Shown here: positions 1 through 8,857 of the stretch, in pieces
Layout of the letters: the number at the start of each line of letters is the position of its first letter
Numbering within the stretch: position 1 is the stretch's first letter
DNA from: Geomonas agri
Lineage (GTDB): Bacteria; Desulfobacterota; Desulfuromonadia; Geobacterales; Geobacteraceae
Assembly (NCBI RefSeq): GCF_020179605.1
Contig: NZ_JAINZO010000002.1
Location: 1,364,001 to 1,428,000 of the forward strand
Length of the DNA: 64,000 nt
Direction of reading: 5' to 3'
The notes under the pieces: model-generated
What the model was told of the DNA's origin: nothing
What the model saw: the letters and a program-made list of their open reading frames with translations, nothing else
Database searches by the model: none
Position numbers and translations under genes: made by a program

Positions 1-2
1 TG

Positions 3-98
3 CGCGGGTTCGGGCCAATGGAACAGCAAGAGATGGATGACGACGACTCTGACGGCGAGGGCCACGGGTGGAATGACGACGATGCCGACGAGGATTGA
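3..98 (+). CDS. C-terminal end of an acidic protein (5' truncated by window)
   Basis: An open frame runs in from the window edge and stops at TGA 96-98. The visible 31 residues end in a very acidic tail (MDDDDSDGEG, then NDDDADED). A plausible rho-independent terminator lies about 60 bases downstream, which supports this being the true end of a plus-strand gene. The rest of the protein is outside the window, so no function can be given. Acidic, Asp-rich tails occur in many unrelated proteins. Confidence 0.5.
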   Translation, partial: RGFGPMEQQEMDDDDSDGEGHGWNDDDADED

Positions 99-154
99 CG
101 GGTGACGGTGCGTCGCGTACCGCACCGGTTACAGACAGGAGCTTGAAACAGGAC

Positions 155-204
155 GAGGCCGGCGCATCGGGAAGCGATTCCCAGCGTGCCGGCCTCTTAT
201 TTTT
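155..204 (+). terminator. Rho-independent terminator
   Basis: An 11-bp stem (GAGGCCGGCGC with GTGCCGGCCTC, one G.U-type mismatch) is followed by a T-rich tract. It sits between the acidic-tail gene and the convergent GGDEF-EAL gene, and probably serves the plus-strand gene. Confidence 0.75.
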
Positions 205-253
205 GTATTTGCTGCCCTCGATAGTCCTCATCCCCTCCCGCCAGCAGTACCTT

Positions 254-2824
254 TTAAAACTGCCTGGCCTGTACCCGACCGCGCGGGTTATGCAGGAAAT
301 TCGCCTTTTCCCTGAGCAGCGCGGTCATCTTCTGTACCGGCACCGGCCGGCTGAAGTAATACCCTTGCGCCTCCTCGCTCCCCTCGGCCTGCAGCCACGC
401 CAACTGGGAAGCGTTTTCCACACCCTCCGCGATCACCTTGAGCTGCATGCTGCGCCCGATGCTGATCACCGCCCGCACCACGGCGGCGTTGTCGTTGTCG
501 CGGGCGATGTTGCGAATGAAGGACTGGTCGATTTTCAGTTTGTCCACCGGCAGCTTCTTCAGGTAGCTGAGACTGGAATAGCCGGTGCCGAAATCGTCGA
601 TGGAAAGCTGAAGACCGAGCGCCTTCATGGCTGCCATGCTCCCCAGCACCCGCTGTGGATCGCTCATGATGGTCGCTTCGGTGAGTTCCAGTTCCAGCGA
701 TTCCGGAGGGATGCCGGTTTCCAACAGGGACGCCTCGATGGTCTCCTCGAAGTCTCTGTGCTGGAAAAAACTCGCCGAAAGGTTGACCGCCGCCGATACC
801 TGCCCCAGCCCCTGCTGATGCCACTGACGAATCTGGCGGCAGACGGTGGGGATGATCCACTTGCTGATCTGGTGCAGCAGGCCGCTGTCCTCGGCGGTCT
901 GGATGAAATGCTCGGGCATCATCAGGCCGTGTACCGGATGCTGCCAGCGAATCAGTGCCTCCATGCTGCTGAAGTGGCCGGTGGCCAAGTCCACCTTGGG
1001 CTGGTAGTGCAGCACAAACTCGTCGCGTTCCAGGGCGTGCCGCAACTCGGATTCCAGGGCAAAGCGCTGGTTGGCCATCTCGTTGAGCTTGTGGGTGAAG
1101 AACTGGAAGTTGTTCCCCCCTCCTTTCTTGGCATGGTACATGGCGATGTCGGCGTGCTTCAAAAGTGAGAGGTAGTCCCTGCCGTCCTCGGGATAGATGC
1201 TGATGCCGATGCTGGGGGTCACGATGATGTTGGTCCCCTGCAGTGGGAACCCGGCGTGGATGATCTTTTCGGCCACCACGGTCGTTTCGCTGACGCCGCA
1301 GTCCCAGAGTACCACTACGAACTCATCTCCACCCAGTCGGGCTACCGCGTCGCAGGATCGGGTGCAATCGCCAAGTTTGCGGGCCACCGACTGTAGCAGC
1401 CGATCCCCCACGTCATGCCCCATGGAGTCGTTGATCTGCTTAAAGCCGTCGATGTCGAGGAACAGCAGGGCGACGCTGGTGTGCGTTTTCTGGGCCACCT
1501 TGAGGACGTCCTCAATCCTGGCGTAGAGGGTGCTGCGGTTGGGAAGCTTGGTGAGCGGGTCGTGGTGGGCGAGGAAGAAGATGTTCTCTTCGGCGCGCTT
1601 GATGTCGGTGATGTCCAGGATGAAGCCGTCCAAGCGGGAGATGGTGACCCGGTTCGCCTTGCGGGTGCGCTGCACGGCACAGTTGTTCAGGATCCAGCGT
1701 ATCGACCCGTCCTTGTGCACGATCCGGTGCCGGATCGGGTCCTGGTCCTCGCCGGCGAAGATGCTGTTCAGGAACTGGACCACCTGGTTGCGGTCCTCCT
1801 CGTGGATCATGGTGAACCACAGGAGCGGGTCACGGTAGTAATCCTCGGGACTGTATCCGGTGATGTCGAGGCACTTGGGGCTGTGGTAGATGGACTTGAT
1901 GTCGCCGTCTTCGAAGCGGACGCTGTACACGTACTCGTTGATGTTGCTGACGATGGTGCGGCACTGCTCTTCGCTTTTCAAAAGCGCTTCTTCGGCGTTC
2001 TTGCGGACGGTGATGTCCCGGATGTTGAACTGAAGCACCTTGCTGCGGTCGATGCGGTACCCGGTGACGACGACCTCGACGGTCACACTGCGGCCGTCGC
2101 GCGTGACAAGGCGCAGATCGTCGTTGTGCAGGTAGTCCCGATGCTGGAGGACGGCGAATTCGGTTTCGCTCGCGGCGAGGGGGGTGAGCGGCGGGACTTC
2201 CCAAAGCAGCATCCCTACCATCTCGTCCCGCTGGTAGCCGAGCATCTCCATCAGGAAAGGGTTCACGTCGTAGATCTCGCCGGTGCCGGCATCCACGATC
2301 ATGATGCCGTCCTTGGCGGCTTCGAACAGGCCGCGGTAGCGGGCCTCGGAGATCTGCAGCGCCTTGGCTGCCTTTTCGCTTTCGGTGATCCCGATCAGGG
2401 CGAGCTGGATCTCGGAACCGTCCCGGCAGGGGATGGCTTCTATGCGCAGTTGCTGCAACGCATTGCCGGCGTCGGAGAGGAGGGCGTTGCAGGAGCTGCT
2501 CTCGTTGGAGGCAAGCAGCCGCTCGAAAAACTCGGCCAAAGGAGGGCGGGAGGTTTCGCTGAAGAGTTCGGCAAAGGGGCGCCCGACCAGGGAGTCCCGC
2601 TCAACCCCGAGCATTTTCGCTCCGGTCAGGTTGATGGCGCGGATCACTCCGGAACGGTCCAAGGTGATGTGGGCCACTGGTGCATGCTCATATCGGTCGG
2701 CATACAACTTTAATTCCGCAGCGAGTTCGTTGCGGGAAAGGTACGTGGCCTTGGCGCTCTTTTTCGAGCTGTTCTTTTCGGAACGAATCCCGATGATGCT
2801 CTTCGTTCCACCTGCTCCGCTCAT
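254..2824 (-). CDS. PAS-PAS-PAS-GGDEF-EAL cyclic-di-GMP signalling protein
   Basis: An 856-residue protein predicted to make and/or break down the second messenger cyclic di-GMP. Three PAS-like sensor segments (about 40-155, 160-280 and 285-415) precede a GGDEF domain with an intact GGDEF motif (498-502) and an inhibitory RxxD site five residues before it (R489-D492). The EAL domain has EAL (622-624), DDFGTG (743-748), a KID motif and EGVEN, so it looks catalytically complete. There is no signal peptide or membrane segment, so it is probably cytoplasmic. The ATG at 2824 is chosen because GGAGGAG lies just upstream; the frame stays open for about 50 more codons, but those lack domain character. 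The gene stands alone, facing away from the flavin oxidoreductase. Whether the net activity is synthesis or hydrolysis cannot be read from sequence. Confidence 0.93.
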   Translation of the reverse strand: MSGAGGTKSIIGIRSEKNSSKKSAKATYLSRNELAAELKLYADRYEHAPVAHITLDRSGVIRAINLTGAKMLGVERDSLVGRPFAELFSETSRPPLAEFFERLLASNESSSCNALLSDAGNALQQLRIEAIPCRDGSEIQLALIGITESEKAAKALQISEARYRGLFEAAKDGIMIVDAGTGEIYDVNPFLMEMLGYQRDEMVGMLLWEVPPLTPLAASETEFAVLQHRDYLHNDDLRLVTRDGRSVTVEVVVTGYRIDRSKVLQFNIRDITVRKNAEEALLKSEEQCRTIVSNINEYVYSVRFEDGDIKSIYHSPKCLDITGYSPEDYYRDPLLWFTMIHEEDRNQVVQFLNSIFAGEDQDPIRHRIVHKDGSIRWILNNCAVQRTRKANRVTISRLDGFILDITDIKRAEENIFFLAHHDPLTKLPNRSTLYARIEDVLKVAQKTHTSVALLFLDIDGFKQINDSMGHDVGDRLLQSVARKLGDCTRSCDAVARLGGDEFVVVLWDCGVSETTVVAEKIIHAGFPLQGTNIIVTPSIGISIYPEDGRDYLSLLKHADIAMYHAKKGGGNNFQFFTHKLNEMANQRFALESELRHALERDEFVLHYQPKVDLATGHFSSMEALIRWQHPVHGLMMPEHFIQTAEDSGLLHQISKWIIPTVCRQIRQWHQQGLGQVSAAVNLSASFFQHRDFEETIEASLLETGIPPESLELELTEATIMSDPQRVLGSMAAMKALGLQLSIDDFGTGYSSLSYLKKLPVDKLKIDQSFIRNIARDNDNAAVVRAVISIGRSMQLKVIAEGVENASQLAWLQAEGSEEAQGYYFSRPVPVQKMTALLREKANFLHNPRGRVQARQF

Positions 2825-3074
2825 GGGCTCCTCCGTGTTGTCGGCCAAATGAGGTCTGCGGCTAGTTTCGATACTGTGATACCAAGGGGTTGCCTGCAGG
2901 GGAGGGGGTACCCTCCTAATTGGTCCGGCGCCCCTGTCGTTATTATGATAAAAATGATAAGGGAAAAGGAGCAAAAGTGCACCAGGGAATTATCGAAAGA
3001 TGGGTTCATTTAACCCCAGCAATGGACGATATTTCAGCATGTTGCCGCGTGCGGCAGCCTGAGGCGGAACCGTC

Positions 3075-4604
3075 ATGACCACCAACGACCTGGAATCTGT
3101 ACCGGATAGCGTGGAAAACCGACTGCTGGCGGCCAACGTGCGTCCCGAGGGGTGGCAGAATCCTGCCCCCGCTGAGCGCTACAACCTTGTCGTCCTGGGG
3201 GCCGGCACGGCCGGCCTGGTTTGCGCCGCGGGTGCCGCCGGACTGGGAGCGCGGGTTGCCCTCGTCGAACGCGGCTTTTTGGGCGGCGACTGCCTGAATG
3301 TTGGTTGCGTTCCCTCCAAGGCGCTGCTGAGGGCGGCCCGCGCCGTGTTCGATGCCCGCTCCGGCGGTGGCTTCGGCGTGGTTGGGGGCGAAGGGGTGGG
3401 CGCAGATTTCGGCACCGCCATGGAGCGGCTGCGGCGCCTGCGGGCGGGTATCAGCCGGCACGACGCAGCGCGGCGCTTCCGGGACGAACTGGGCGTCGAC
3501 GTCTTCTTAGGCGCGGCGCGCTTTACCGGTGCGGACAGCGTCGAGGTGGCGGGGGCGCAACTGAAGTTCGCCCGCGCCGCCCTCTGCACCGGGGCCCGCG
3601 CTGCCGTCCCCGCCATCCCCGGGCTGGTGGAGGCGGGTTACCTCACCAACGAGACCGTCTTCTCGCTCACCGAGCTCCCCGCGACGCTGGCCGTGATCGG
3701 CGGCGGCCCCATCGGCTGCGAACTTGCCCAGGCCTTCGCCCGATTCGGCGCACAGGTGACCCTGGTCGAACCGGGGGGGCAGCTTTTGGGGCGCGACGAC
3801 CCCGATGCGGCAACGGTGCTGTTGGAGGCGTTCCGCCGCGAGGAGATAGCGGTACACCTGGGCACCGAGGTGGTCGCCGTCGAGCGGCGCGGCGGCAGTA
3901 AGGTGCTGCGGTTGCAGCGGGAAGGGACGTTATTCGAGGTGGAGGTCGCCGGCATCCTGGTCGGCGCCGGTCGCGCCCCCAACGTGGAGGGGCTGGGCTT
4001 CGACCAGGCGGGGATCGCTTACGACGGCAACGGCGTCACCGTGAGCGACACCTTGCAGACCTCCAACCCGCGCGTCTACGCGGCCGGCGACATCTGCTCG
4101 CGCCTGCGCTTCACCCACACCGCCGACGCCCAGGCCAGGATCCTGATCGCCAACGCGCTCTTCAAGGGAAGACGCAAGAATTCATCGCTCACCATCCCCT
4201 GGTGCACCTACACCGATCCCGAGGTGGCCCACGTCGGCATGTACCCGGCGGAGGCCGCGGCGCGCGGCATCGAGGTAGACACCCTGACCGTTCCCTTCAC
4301 CGAGGTAGACCGCGCCGTGTTGGACGGCGAGGAGGAAGGATTCGCCCGGGTGCACCTGAAGCGGGGAAGCGACACCATCCTGGGCGCGACCATCGTGGCG
4401 CGTCACGCGGGGGAGATGATCAGCGAGGTCACCCTGGCGATGGGCTCCGGGCTCGGCCTCATCGCCATAGGCAACACCATCCACCCCTATCCCACCCAGT
4501 CCGAGTCGTGGCGCAAACTCGCCGATGCCTATCAGCGCCGCCGCCTCACCCCCCTGGTGCGCAGGCTCCTGGCTGCCTGGCTCTCCTTGCAAAGAAAATG
4601 GTAA
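3075..4604 (+). CDS. FAD-dependent disulfide oxidoreductase (mercuric reductase / lipoamide dehydrogenase-like)
   Basis: A 509-residue class I pyridine-nucleotide disulfide oxidoreductase. After a 35-residue N-terminal extension comes the FAD dinucleotide fold (GAGTAG, 42-47), the redox-active pair C73-x4-C78 in GGDCLNVGCVPSK, an NAD-binding fold (GGGPIGCE with a following acidic residue, suggesting NADH), the second FAD contact AAGDIC and a C-terminal dimerisation domain. The active-site His is in HPYPTQSE (H470); classical lipoamide dehydrogenases usually have HPHPT. No terminal Cys pair is present, so it is not a true mercuric reductase. It is followed after 60 bases by a TVP38-type membrane protein, a pairing seen in many bacteria, and then by the pyruvate dehydrogenase genes. 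It could supply E3 activity to that complex, but the His context argues for a separate substrate. The start has only a weak GAGGCGG site. Confidence 0.85.
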   Translation: MTTNDLESVPDSVENRLLAANVRPEGWQNPAPAERYNLVVLGAGTAGLVCAAGAAGLGARVALVERGFLGGDCLNVGCVPSKALLRAARAVFDARSGGGFGVVGGEGVGADFGTAMERLRRLRAGISRHDAARRFRDELGVDVFLGAARFTGADSVEVAGAQLKFARAALCTGARAAVPAIPGLVEAGYLTNETVFSLTELPATLAVIGGGPIGCELAQAFARFGAQVTLVEPGGQLLGRDDPDAATVLLEAFRREEIAVHLGTEVVAVERRGGSKVLRLQREGTLFEVEVAGILVGAGRAPNVEGLGFDQAGIAYDGNGVTVSDTLQTSNPRVYAAGDICSRLRFTHTADAQARILIANALFKGRRKNSSLTIPWCTYTDPEVAHVGMYPAEAAARGIEVDTLTVPFTEVDRAVLDGEEEGFARVHLKRGSDTILGATIVARHAGEMISEVTLAMGSGLGLIAIGNTIHPYPTQSESWRKLADAYQRRRLTPLVRRLLAAWLSLQRKW

Positions 4605-4664
4605 CGCCCGGCGCACCGATATGCTAAAACCTGCATACCCCACAGTTGCAGGAGCCGACCGTCC

Positions 4665-5333
4665 ATGAACCTGAAGAAGATCTTGATACTCCTCGTCGTC
4701 GCCGCTGCGGTGGCGCTGTTCTTCCTTTTCGACCTGCAGCGTTTTCTCACCCTGGAGGCGCTGAAGGCGAACCGGCAGCTTCTTGCCGACTACTACGCTG
4801 CGCACCAGGGAACCACAGTCGCCCTGTTCATGGTGATCTACATCCTGCAGACCGCGCTTTCCCTCCCCGGTGCCGCTGTCCTCTCCCTCGCCGCGGGCGC
4901 CGTCTTCGGCGTGCTGGCGGGTACCGTCTACGCCGTCTGCGCCGCCACCATTGGTGCCACGCTCGCCTTCCTGGTCACCCGCTACCTGCTCAGGGATCTG
5001 GTTGCCGGCCGTTTCGGCACCCGCCTGGAGGGGCTCAACCGCGAACTGGAGCAGCGAGGGTGGAACTACCTGTTGTTCCTGAGGCTGGTGCCACTCTTTC
5101 CCTTCTTCCTGATCAACCTCGCCGCCGGTCTCACCCGGCTGCCGCTGCGCGTCTTCGTCCTGGGGACGCTGGTTGGCATCATCCCCGGGGGCTTCGTCTT
5201 CGTTAACGCCGGGGCGAGTCTCGCCGCCATCAACTCACTTGCCGACGTCGCCTCGGCGCGGGTTTTGGGCTCCTTTGCCCTGCTGGGGCTGTTCGCGCTG
5301 GCACCGGTTCTTTACGGAAGGCTGAAACGGTAA
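4665..5333 (+). CDS. TVP38/TMEM64 (SNARE-associated/DedA-like) membrane protein
   Basis: A 222-residue polytopic inner-membrane protein. It has an N-terminal anchor (about 5-22), then a long hydrophobic core with the family signature region around FLRLVPLFPFFLINLAAG and a Gly-rich re-entrant segment (SLPGAAVLSLAAGAVFG). Members of this superfamily are thought to act in lipid or small-molecule transport across the membrane; no substrate is evident. It lies 60 bases after the flavin disulfide oxidoreductase, with a CAGGAG site, and is probably cotranscribed with it. A separate promoter (5345) starts the next operon. Confidence 0.85.
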   Translation: MNLKKILILLVVAAAVALFFLFDLQRFLTLEALKANRQLLADYYAAHQGTTVALFMVIYILQTALSLPGAAVLSLAAGAVFGVLAGTVYAVCAATIGATLAFLVTRYLLRDLVAGRFGTRLEGLNRELEQRGWNYLLFLRLVPLFPFFLINLAAGLTRLPLRVFVLGTLVGIIPGGFVFVNAGASLAAINSLADVASARVLGSFALLGLFALAPVLYGRLKR

Positions 5334-5344
5334 TAGAAACGTTT

Positions 5345-5373
5345 TTGACATCCCGCAAGTGTCCGTTTACACT
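5345..5373 (+). promoter_or_regulatory. Sigma70-type promoter of the pyruvate dehydrogenase operon
   Basis: TTGACA (5345-5350), a 17-bp spacer and TACACT (5368-5373). Transcription would begin near 5380, which rules out the upstream in-frame GTG at 5359 as the E1 alpha start and supports ATG 5416. Confidence 0.65.
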
Positions 5374-5415
5374 CTCCTAATCGCTGGAGCCCCCATTTTA
5401 ATAAGTGAGTGTGCC

Positions 5416-6471
5416 ATGCCGGAAGTGTTACTTGCCAATTTTCAAACCAAACGACTGGAAGTCCTGAACGAGAAGGGGGAGGCGGATCTGGAGTTGTTGC
5501 CGGATCTCTCCGATGCCGAAATCTGGCGCCTGTACGAGTTGATGCTGCTGGCGCGCATCTTCGACGAGCGCGCCGTCGCCCTGCAGCGCGAGGGACGCAT
5601 CGGCACCTATCCCCCGATCCGGGGACAGGAGGCTGCCCAGGTCGGCAGCGCCTTCGCGCTGAACCAAAAGGACTGGCTTTTCCCTTCCTTCCGGGAGATG
5701 GGGGCGCATCTCACGCTGGGCTACCCGATCCCGCAACTTTTGCAGTACTGGGGCGGTGACGAGCGGGCCCAGAAGGTGCCGTCGGGATTGAACATCTTCC
5801 CCTTCTGCGTCGCCGTAGGGAGCCAGATTCCGCACGCGGCGGGGGCGGCCCTTGCTGCGCGCTACCGGCGCGACCCGGTGGCCGTGGTCACCTACTTCGG
5901 CGATGGCGCTACCTCTAAGGGCGACTTCCACGAGGCCATGAACCTCGCCGGGGTTTTCAGCCTCCCCCTGGTATTCATCTGCCAGAACAACCAGTGGGCC
6001 ATCTCCATCCCGCTCAAGGGGCAGACCGCTTCCGCAACCCTTGCTCAGAAGGCGATCGCCTACGGGTTCGAAGGTGTGCAGGTGGATGGCAACGACGTCT
6101 TCGCCGTGTACCGGGCCACCCGCCAAGCAGTTGAAAAGGCTCGAAGCGGTGCCGGCCCCACCTTCATCGAATGTCTCACCTACCGCATGGCCGACCATAC
6201 CACCGCCGACGACGCCGGGCGCTACCGCTCCGGAGAAGAGGTCTCATTCTGGGCGGCGCGCGATCCCATCCTGCGCCTGGAGCGCTTCCTGGAGGGGCGC
6301 GGGCTCTGGAGCCCGCAAAAACGTGAAGAGGCCGCGGCGCAGGCCGCCGCCATCGTCGACGCCGGAGTCGCGGAGATGGAGGCCTCGGCCCCGCCGGCCG
6401 CGGCGGAAATCTTCGACGAGGTCCTCGCCACGCCCACGCCGCGCCAGGCCGGCCAAAGGAAGGTGCGCTGA
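5416..6471 (+). CDS. pdhA: Pyruvate dehydrogenase E1 component, alpha subunit
   Basis: A 351-residue thiamine-diphosphate-dependent E1 alpha subunit, which decarboxylates pyruvate (or a related 2-oxoacid) and passes the acyl group to the lipoyl arm of E2. The TPP motif GDG (162-164) through NN (191-192) is intact, and the phosphorylation-loop-type sequence YRMADHTT is present. The residues around YPPIRGQEA and FREMGAHLT match the bacterial heterotetrameric pyruvate dehydrogenase branch rather than the single-chain E1. The operon continues with E1 beta (overlapping stop and start) and E2. A GTG at 5359 could extend the frame by 19 residues but lies upstream of the predicted transcription start. 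A branched-chain 2-oxoacid dehydrogenase is a less likely alternative. Confidence 0.9.
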   Translation: MPEVLLANFQTKRLEVLNEKGEADLELLPDLSDAEIWRLYELMLLARIFDERAVALQREGRIGTYPPIRGQEAAQVGSAFALNQKDWLFPSFREMGAHLTLGYPIPQLLQYWGGDERAQKVPSGLNIFPFCVAVGSQIPHAAGAALAARYRRDPVAVVTYFGDGATSKGDFHEAMNLAGVFSLPLVFICQNNQWAISIPLKGQTASATLAQKAIAYGFEGVQVDGNDVFAVYRATRQAVEKARSGAGPTFIECLTYRMADHTTADDAGRYRSGEEVSFWAARDPILRLERFLEGRGLWSPQKREEAAAQAAAIVDAGVAEMEASAPPAAAEIFDEVLATPTPRQAGQRKVR

Positions 6472-7433
6472 TGGCCCAGCTCAACATGGTACAGGCGATC
6501 AACCAGGCTCTGTCCCAGGAGATGGCTCGCGACGACCGGGTGCTCCTGCTTGGTGAGGATGTGGGGCGCGACGGCGGCGTGTTCCGGGTGACCGAGGGGC
6601 TCCTGGAACGCTTCGGCAGGGAGCGCGTCCTGGATACCCCGCTGTGCGAATCCGGCATCATGGGGGCGGCCATCGGCATGGCGGCCTACGGTCTGCGGCC
6701 GGTGCCGGAAATACAGTTTCTGGGCTTCACCTATTCCGCCTTTGAGCAGCTCTTCGCCCATGCAGCGCGGCTGCGTTCCCGCTCCCGCGGCCGCTATAGC
6801 TGCCCGATGGTGGTTCGTACCCCCTACGGCGGTGGCATCAAAGCGCCGGAACTGCACGAGGAGAGCACCGAGGCGCTCTTTTGCCAGGTACCCGGCCTGA
6901 AGGTGGTGGTGCCGTCCGGGCCCTACGTGGCCAAGGGGCTTCTCTTGGCGGCGCTGCGCGATCCCGACCCGGTGCTGTTTCTGGAGCCGACCCGGCTGTA
7001 CCGCCTGCTGCGCGAGGAGGTGCCGGAAGGGGAGTACCTGGTGGAACTCGGCAAGGCCCGGGTGGCGCGACCGGGGAACTCGGTGACCGTGGTGGCCTGG
7101 GGCAGCATGCTAGAGCGGGTGCTGAAAGCGGTGGAAGGGTACGACGCCGAGGTGCTGGATCTCCTGACCTTGAACCCGTTCGACAGCGAGGCGATCATCA
7201 GCTCGGTGCAAAAGACCGGGCGGCTGGTGATCGTGCACGAGGCGGCCAAGACCTGCGGCTTCGGCGCCGAGATCGCGGCCACCGTCGCCGAGGCGGCAAT
7301 CCTGCACCTGCGCGCTCCCATCCTCCGGGTCACCGCGCCGGACGTGCCGGTCCCCCTGGCCAAGCTGATCGACTACTACCTGCCTGATGCGCAACAGATC
7401 AGGTTCGCCCTCGACGAGGTGTTGCAGTACTGA
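6471..7433 (+). CDS. pdhB: Pyruvate dehydrogenase E1 component, beta subunit
   Basis: A 320-residue E1 beta subunit that forms the alpha2beta2 thiamine-dependent core with the product of the preceding gene. The start overlaps the E1 alpha stop (TGATG), indicating translational coupling. The N-terminal pyrimidine-binding domain includes LLGEDVGRDGGVFRVTEGL and DTPLCESGIMGAAIGMA, with the conserved catalytic-region Glu in LGED. The C-terminal transketolase domain contains HEAAKTCGFGAEIAA. Its length is normal for the family. The E2 gene starts 18 bases downstream. Confidence 0.92.
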   Translation: MAQLNMVQAINQALSQEMARDDRVLLLGEDVGRDGGVFRVTEGLLERFGRERVLDTPLCESGIMGAAIGMAAYGLRPVPEIQFLGFTYSAFEQLFAHAARLRSRSRGRYSCPMVVRTPYGGGIKAPELHEESTEALFCQVPGLKVVVPSGPYVAKGLLLAALRDPDPVLFLEPTRLYRLLREEVPEGEYLVELGKARVARPGNSVTVVAWGSMLERVLKAVEGYDAEVLDLLTLNPFDSEAIISSVQKTGRLVIVHEAAKTCGFGAEIAATVAEAAILHLRAPILRVTAPDVPVPLAKLIDYYLPDAQQIRFALDEVLQY

Positions 7434-7451
7434 AAAAGGAGAACCACACCC

Positions 7452-8771
7452 ATGCCTTTCGACTTCAAACTTCCGGATCTGGGCGAAGGGATCGCCGAGG
7501 TGGAGCTGCGCCGCTGGCTGGTTGCCGAGGGGGACGTGGTTCGCGAACACCAGCCGCTACTGGAGGTGGAGACGGACAAGGCTGTGGTCGAGGTCCCCTC
7601 GCCCCGGTCGGGGGTGGTGGCCGGGCTGCGCCACAAGGAGGGGGAAGCAGTCAAGGTGGGCGAGGTCCTGCTGACCCTGACGGAGCGTGAGGCCGAACCG
7701 GCGTCGCAGGCGCCGTCCCAGGCAAAGGTGCAGTCGGAGTCCCCATCCCCGGCTCCCTCCACGTCTTCGGTGCAGGGCCAGGCACCACGGCCGGCGTCGG
7801 TGGGGATTGTGGGGTCCCTCCCGGAAGCGGAGGAAGAGGCGGGTGCCGTAGTGGGCGGTGGTGTCGGAGCCGTCCCCGCCGTGAAGGCTGGGTCCGCGGC
7901 GGGCTCCGCCGGCTTCGAAGGGCTGGCGACGCCGATGGTTCGTAAACTGGCACGGGAGCGGGGCATCGACCTGAGAAACATCGAGGGGAGCGGCCCGCGT
8001 GGCTGCATCAGGCCCGAGGACCTGGAGCGCCAGCTTCCTCCAACCGGCAGGGTGGTGGGTGGCTCCGGGGCGGAAGAGCGGGTGCCGCTGCGTGGCCTGC
8101 GCCGCGCCATCGCCCGCAACGTGACCGCCTCCCAGAGAACCACCGCCTTCGTGACCAGTATGGAAGAGGTTGATATCACTGATATCTTCGAGATGCGCAT
8201 CCGGGAACAGGGGGAGGTGGAATCCCGTGGCACCCATCTCACCTTCCTCCCGTTCTTCATGAAAGCCGTGCAGCACGCGCTGAAGGAGCACCCGCTGTTG
8301 AATGCCTCCATCGACGACGAGGCGCAGGAACTGGTGCTCAAGAGTCACTACCATTTCGGCATCGCGGTGGATACGCCCGAGGGGCTCATGGTCCCGGTGA
8401 TCCGCGATGTGGACAAGAAGAGCATCATCGAGCTGGCGCAGGCGATCCAGGAGCTGGGGCGCAAGGCCCGCGAGCGGAGCATCGCGCTGGAAGAATTGCG
8501 CGGCAGCAGTTTCACCATCACCAATTACGGCCACTTCGGCGGTACTTTCGCCACCCCCATCATCAACTGGCCCGACGTCGCCATCATGGGATTCGGGCGT
8601 ATAGTCGAGCGCCCCTGGGTGCACCGCGGCCAGATCGCCATCAGGAAGATCCTGCCCCTGTCCCTGACCTTCGACCACCGTGCCACCGACGGCGCCGATG
8701 CCGCCCGTTTCCTGGGCAAGGTGCTGCGTTACCTGGAAGACCCCGCCCTGTTGTTCCTCGACTGCGGCTAA
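7452..8771 (+). CDS. pdhC: Dihydrolipoamide acyltransferase (E2) of the pyruvate dehydrogenase complex
   Basis: A 439-residue E2 core subunit. It has one lipoyl domain (1-78) with the lipoylation lysine K43 in ETDKA, then a Ser/Pro/Ala-rich flexible linker. A peripheral-subunit-binding domain (about 157-192; ATPMVRKLARERGID) follows, and then the catalytic domain ending in the DHRATDG motif with active-site H409. It transfers the acyl group from lipoamide to CoA. A good AAAAGGAGAAC site precedes ATG 7452. No E3 gene follows; the only E3-like gene nearby is the disulfide oxidoreductase at 3075, which is in a different transcription unit. A rhomboid protease gene comes next after 86 bases. Confidence 0.92.
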   Translation: MPFDFKLPDLGEGIAEVELRRWLVAEGDVVREHQPLLEVETDKAVVEVPSPRSGVVAGLRHKEGEAVKVGEVLLTLTEREAEPASQAPSQAKVQSESPSPAPSTSSVQGQAPRPASVGIVGSLPEAEEEAGAVVGGGVGAVPAVKAGSAAGSAGFEGLATPMVRKLARERGIDLRNIEGSGPRGCIRPEDLERQLPPTGRVVGGSGAEERVPLRGLRRAIARNVTASQRTTAFVTSMEEVDITDIFEMRIREQGEVESRGTHLTFLPFFMKAVQHALKEHPLLNASIDDEAQELVLKSHYHFGIAVDTPEGLMVPVIRDVDKKSIIELAQAIQELGRKARERSIALEELRGSSFTITNYGHFGGTFATPIINWPDVAIMGFGRIVERPWVHRGQIAIRKILPLSLTFDHRATDGADAARFLGKVLRYLEDPALLFLDCG

Positions 8772-8857
8772 AAGGGCCGCGCCTGCAACCTCTTTTGTTG
8801 TTTTCTGCAATGAAAATGGTAGAGTGGGGCGCGCAATCTTTCTCAGAGGTATCCTGA

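Noticed and set aside
95..1168. Plus-strand frame opposite the GGDEF-EAL gene
   Set aside because: It runs across the terminator at 155-204 and is antisense to the intact EAL domain.
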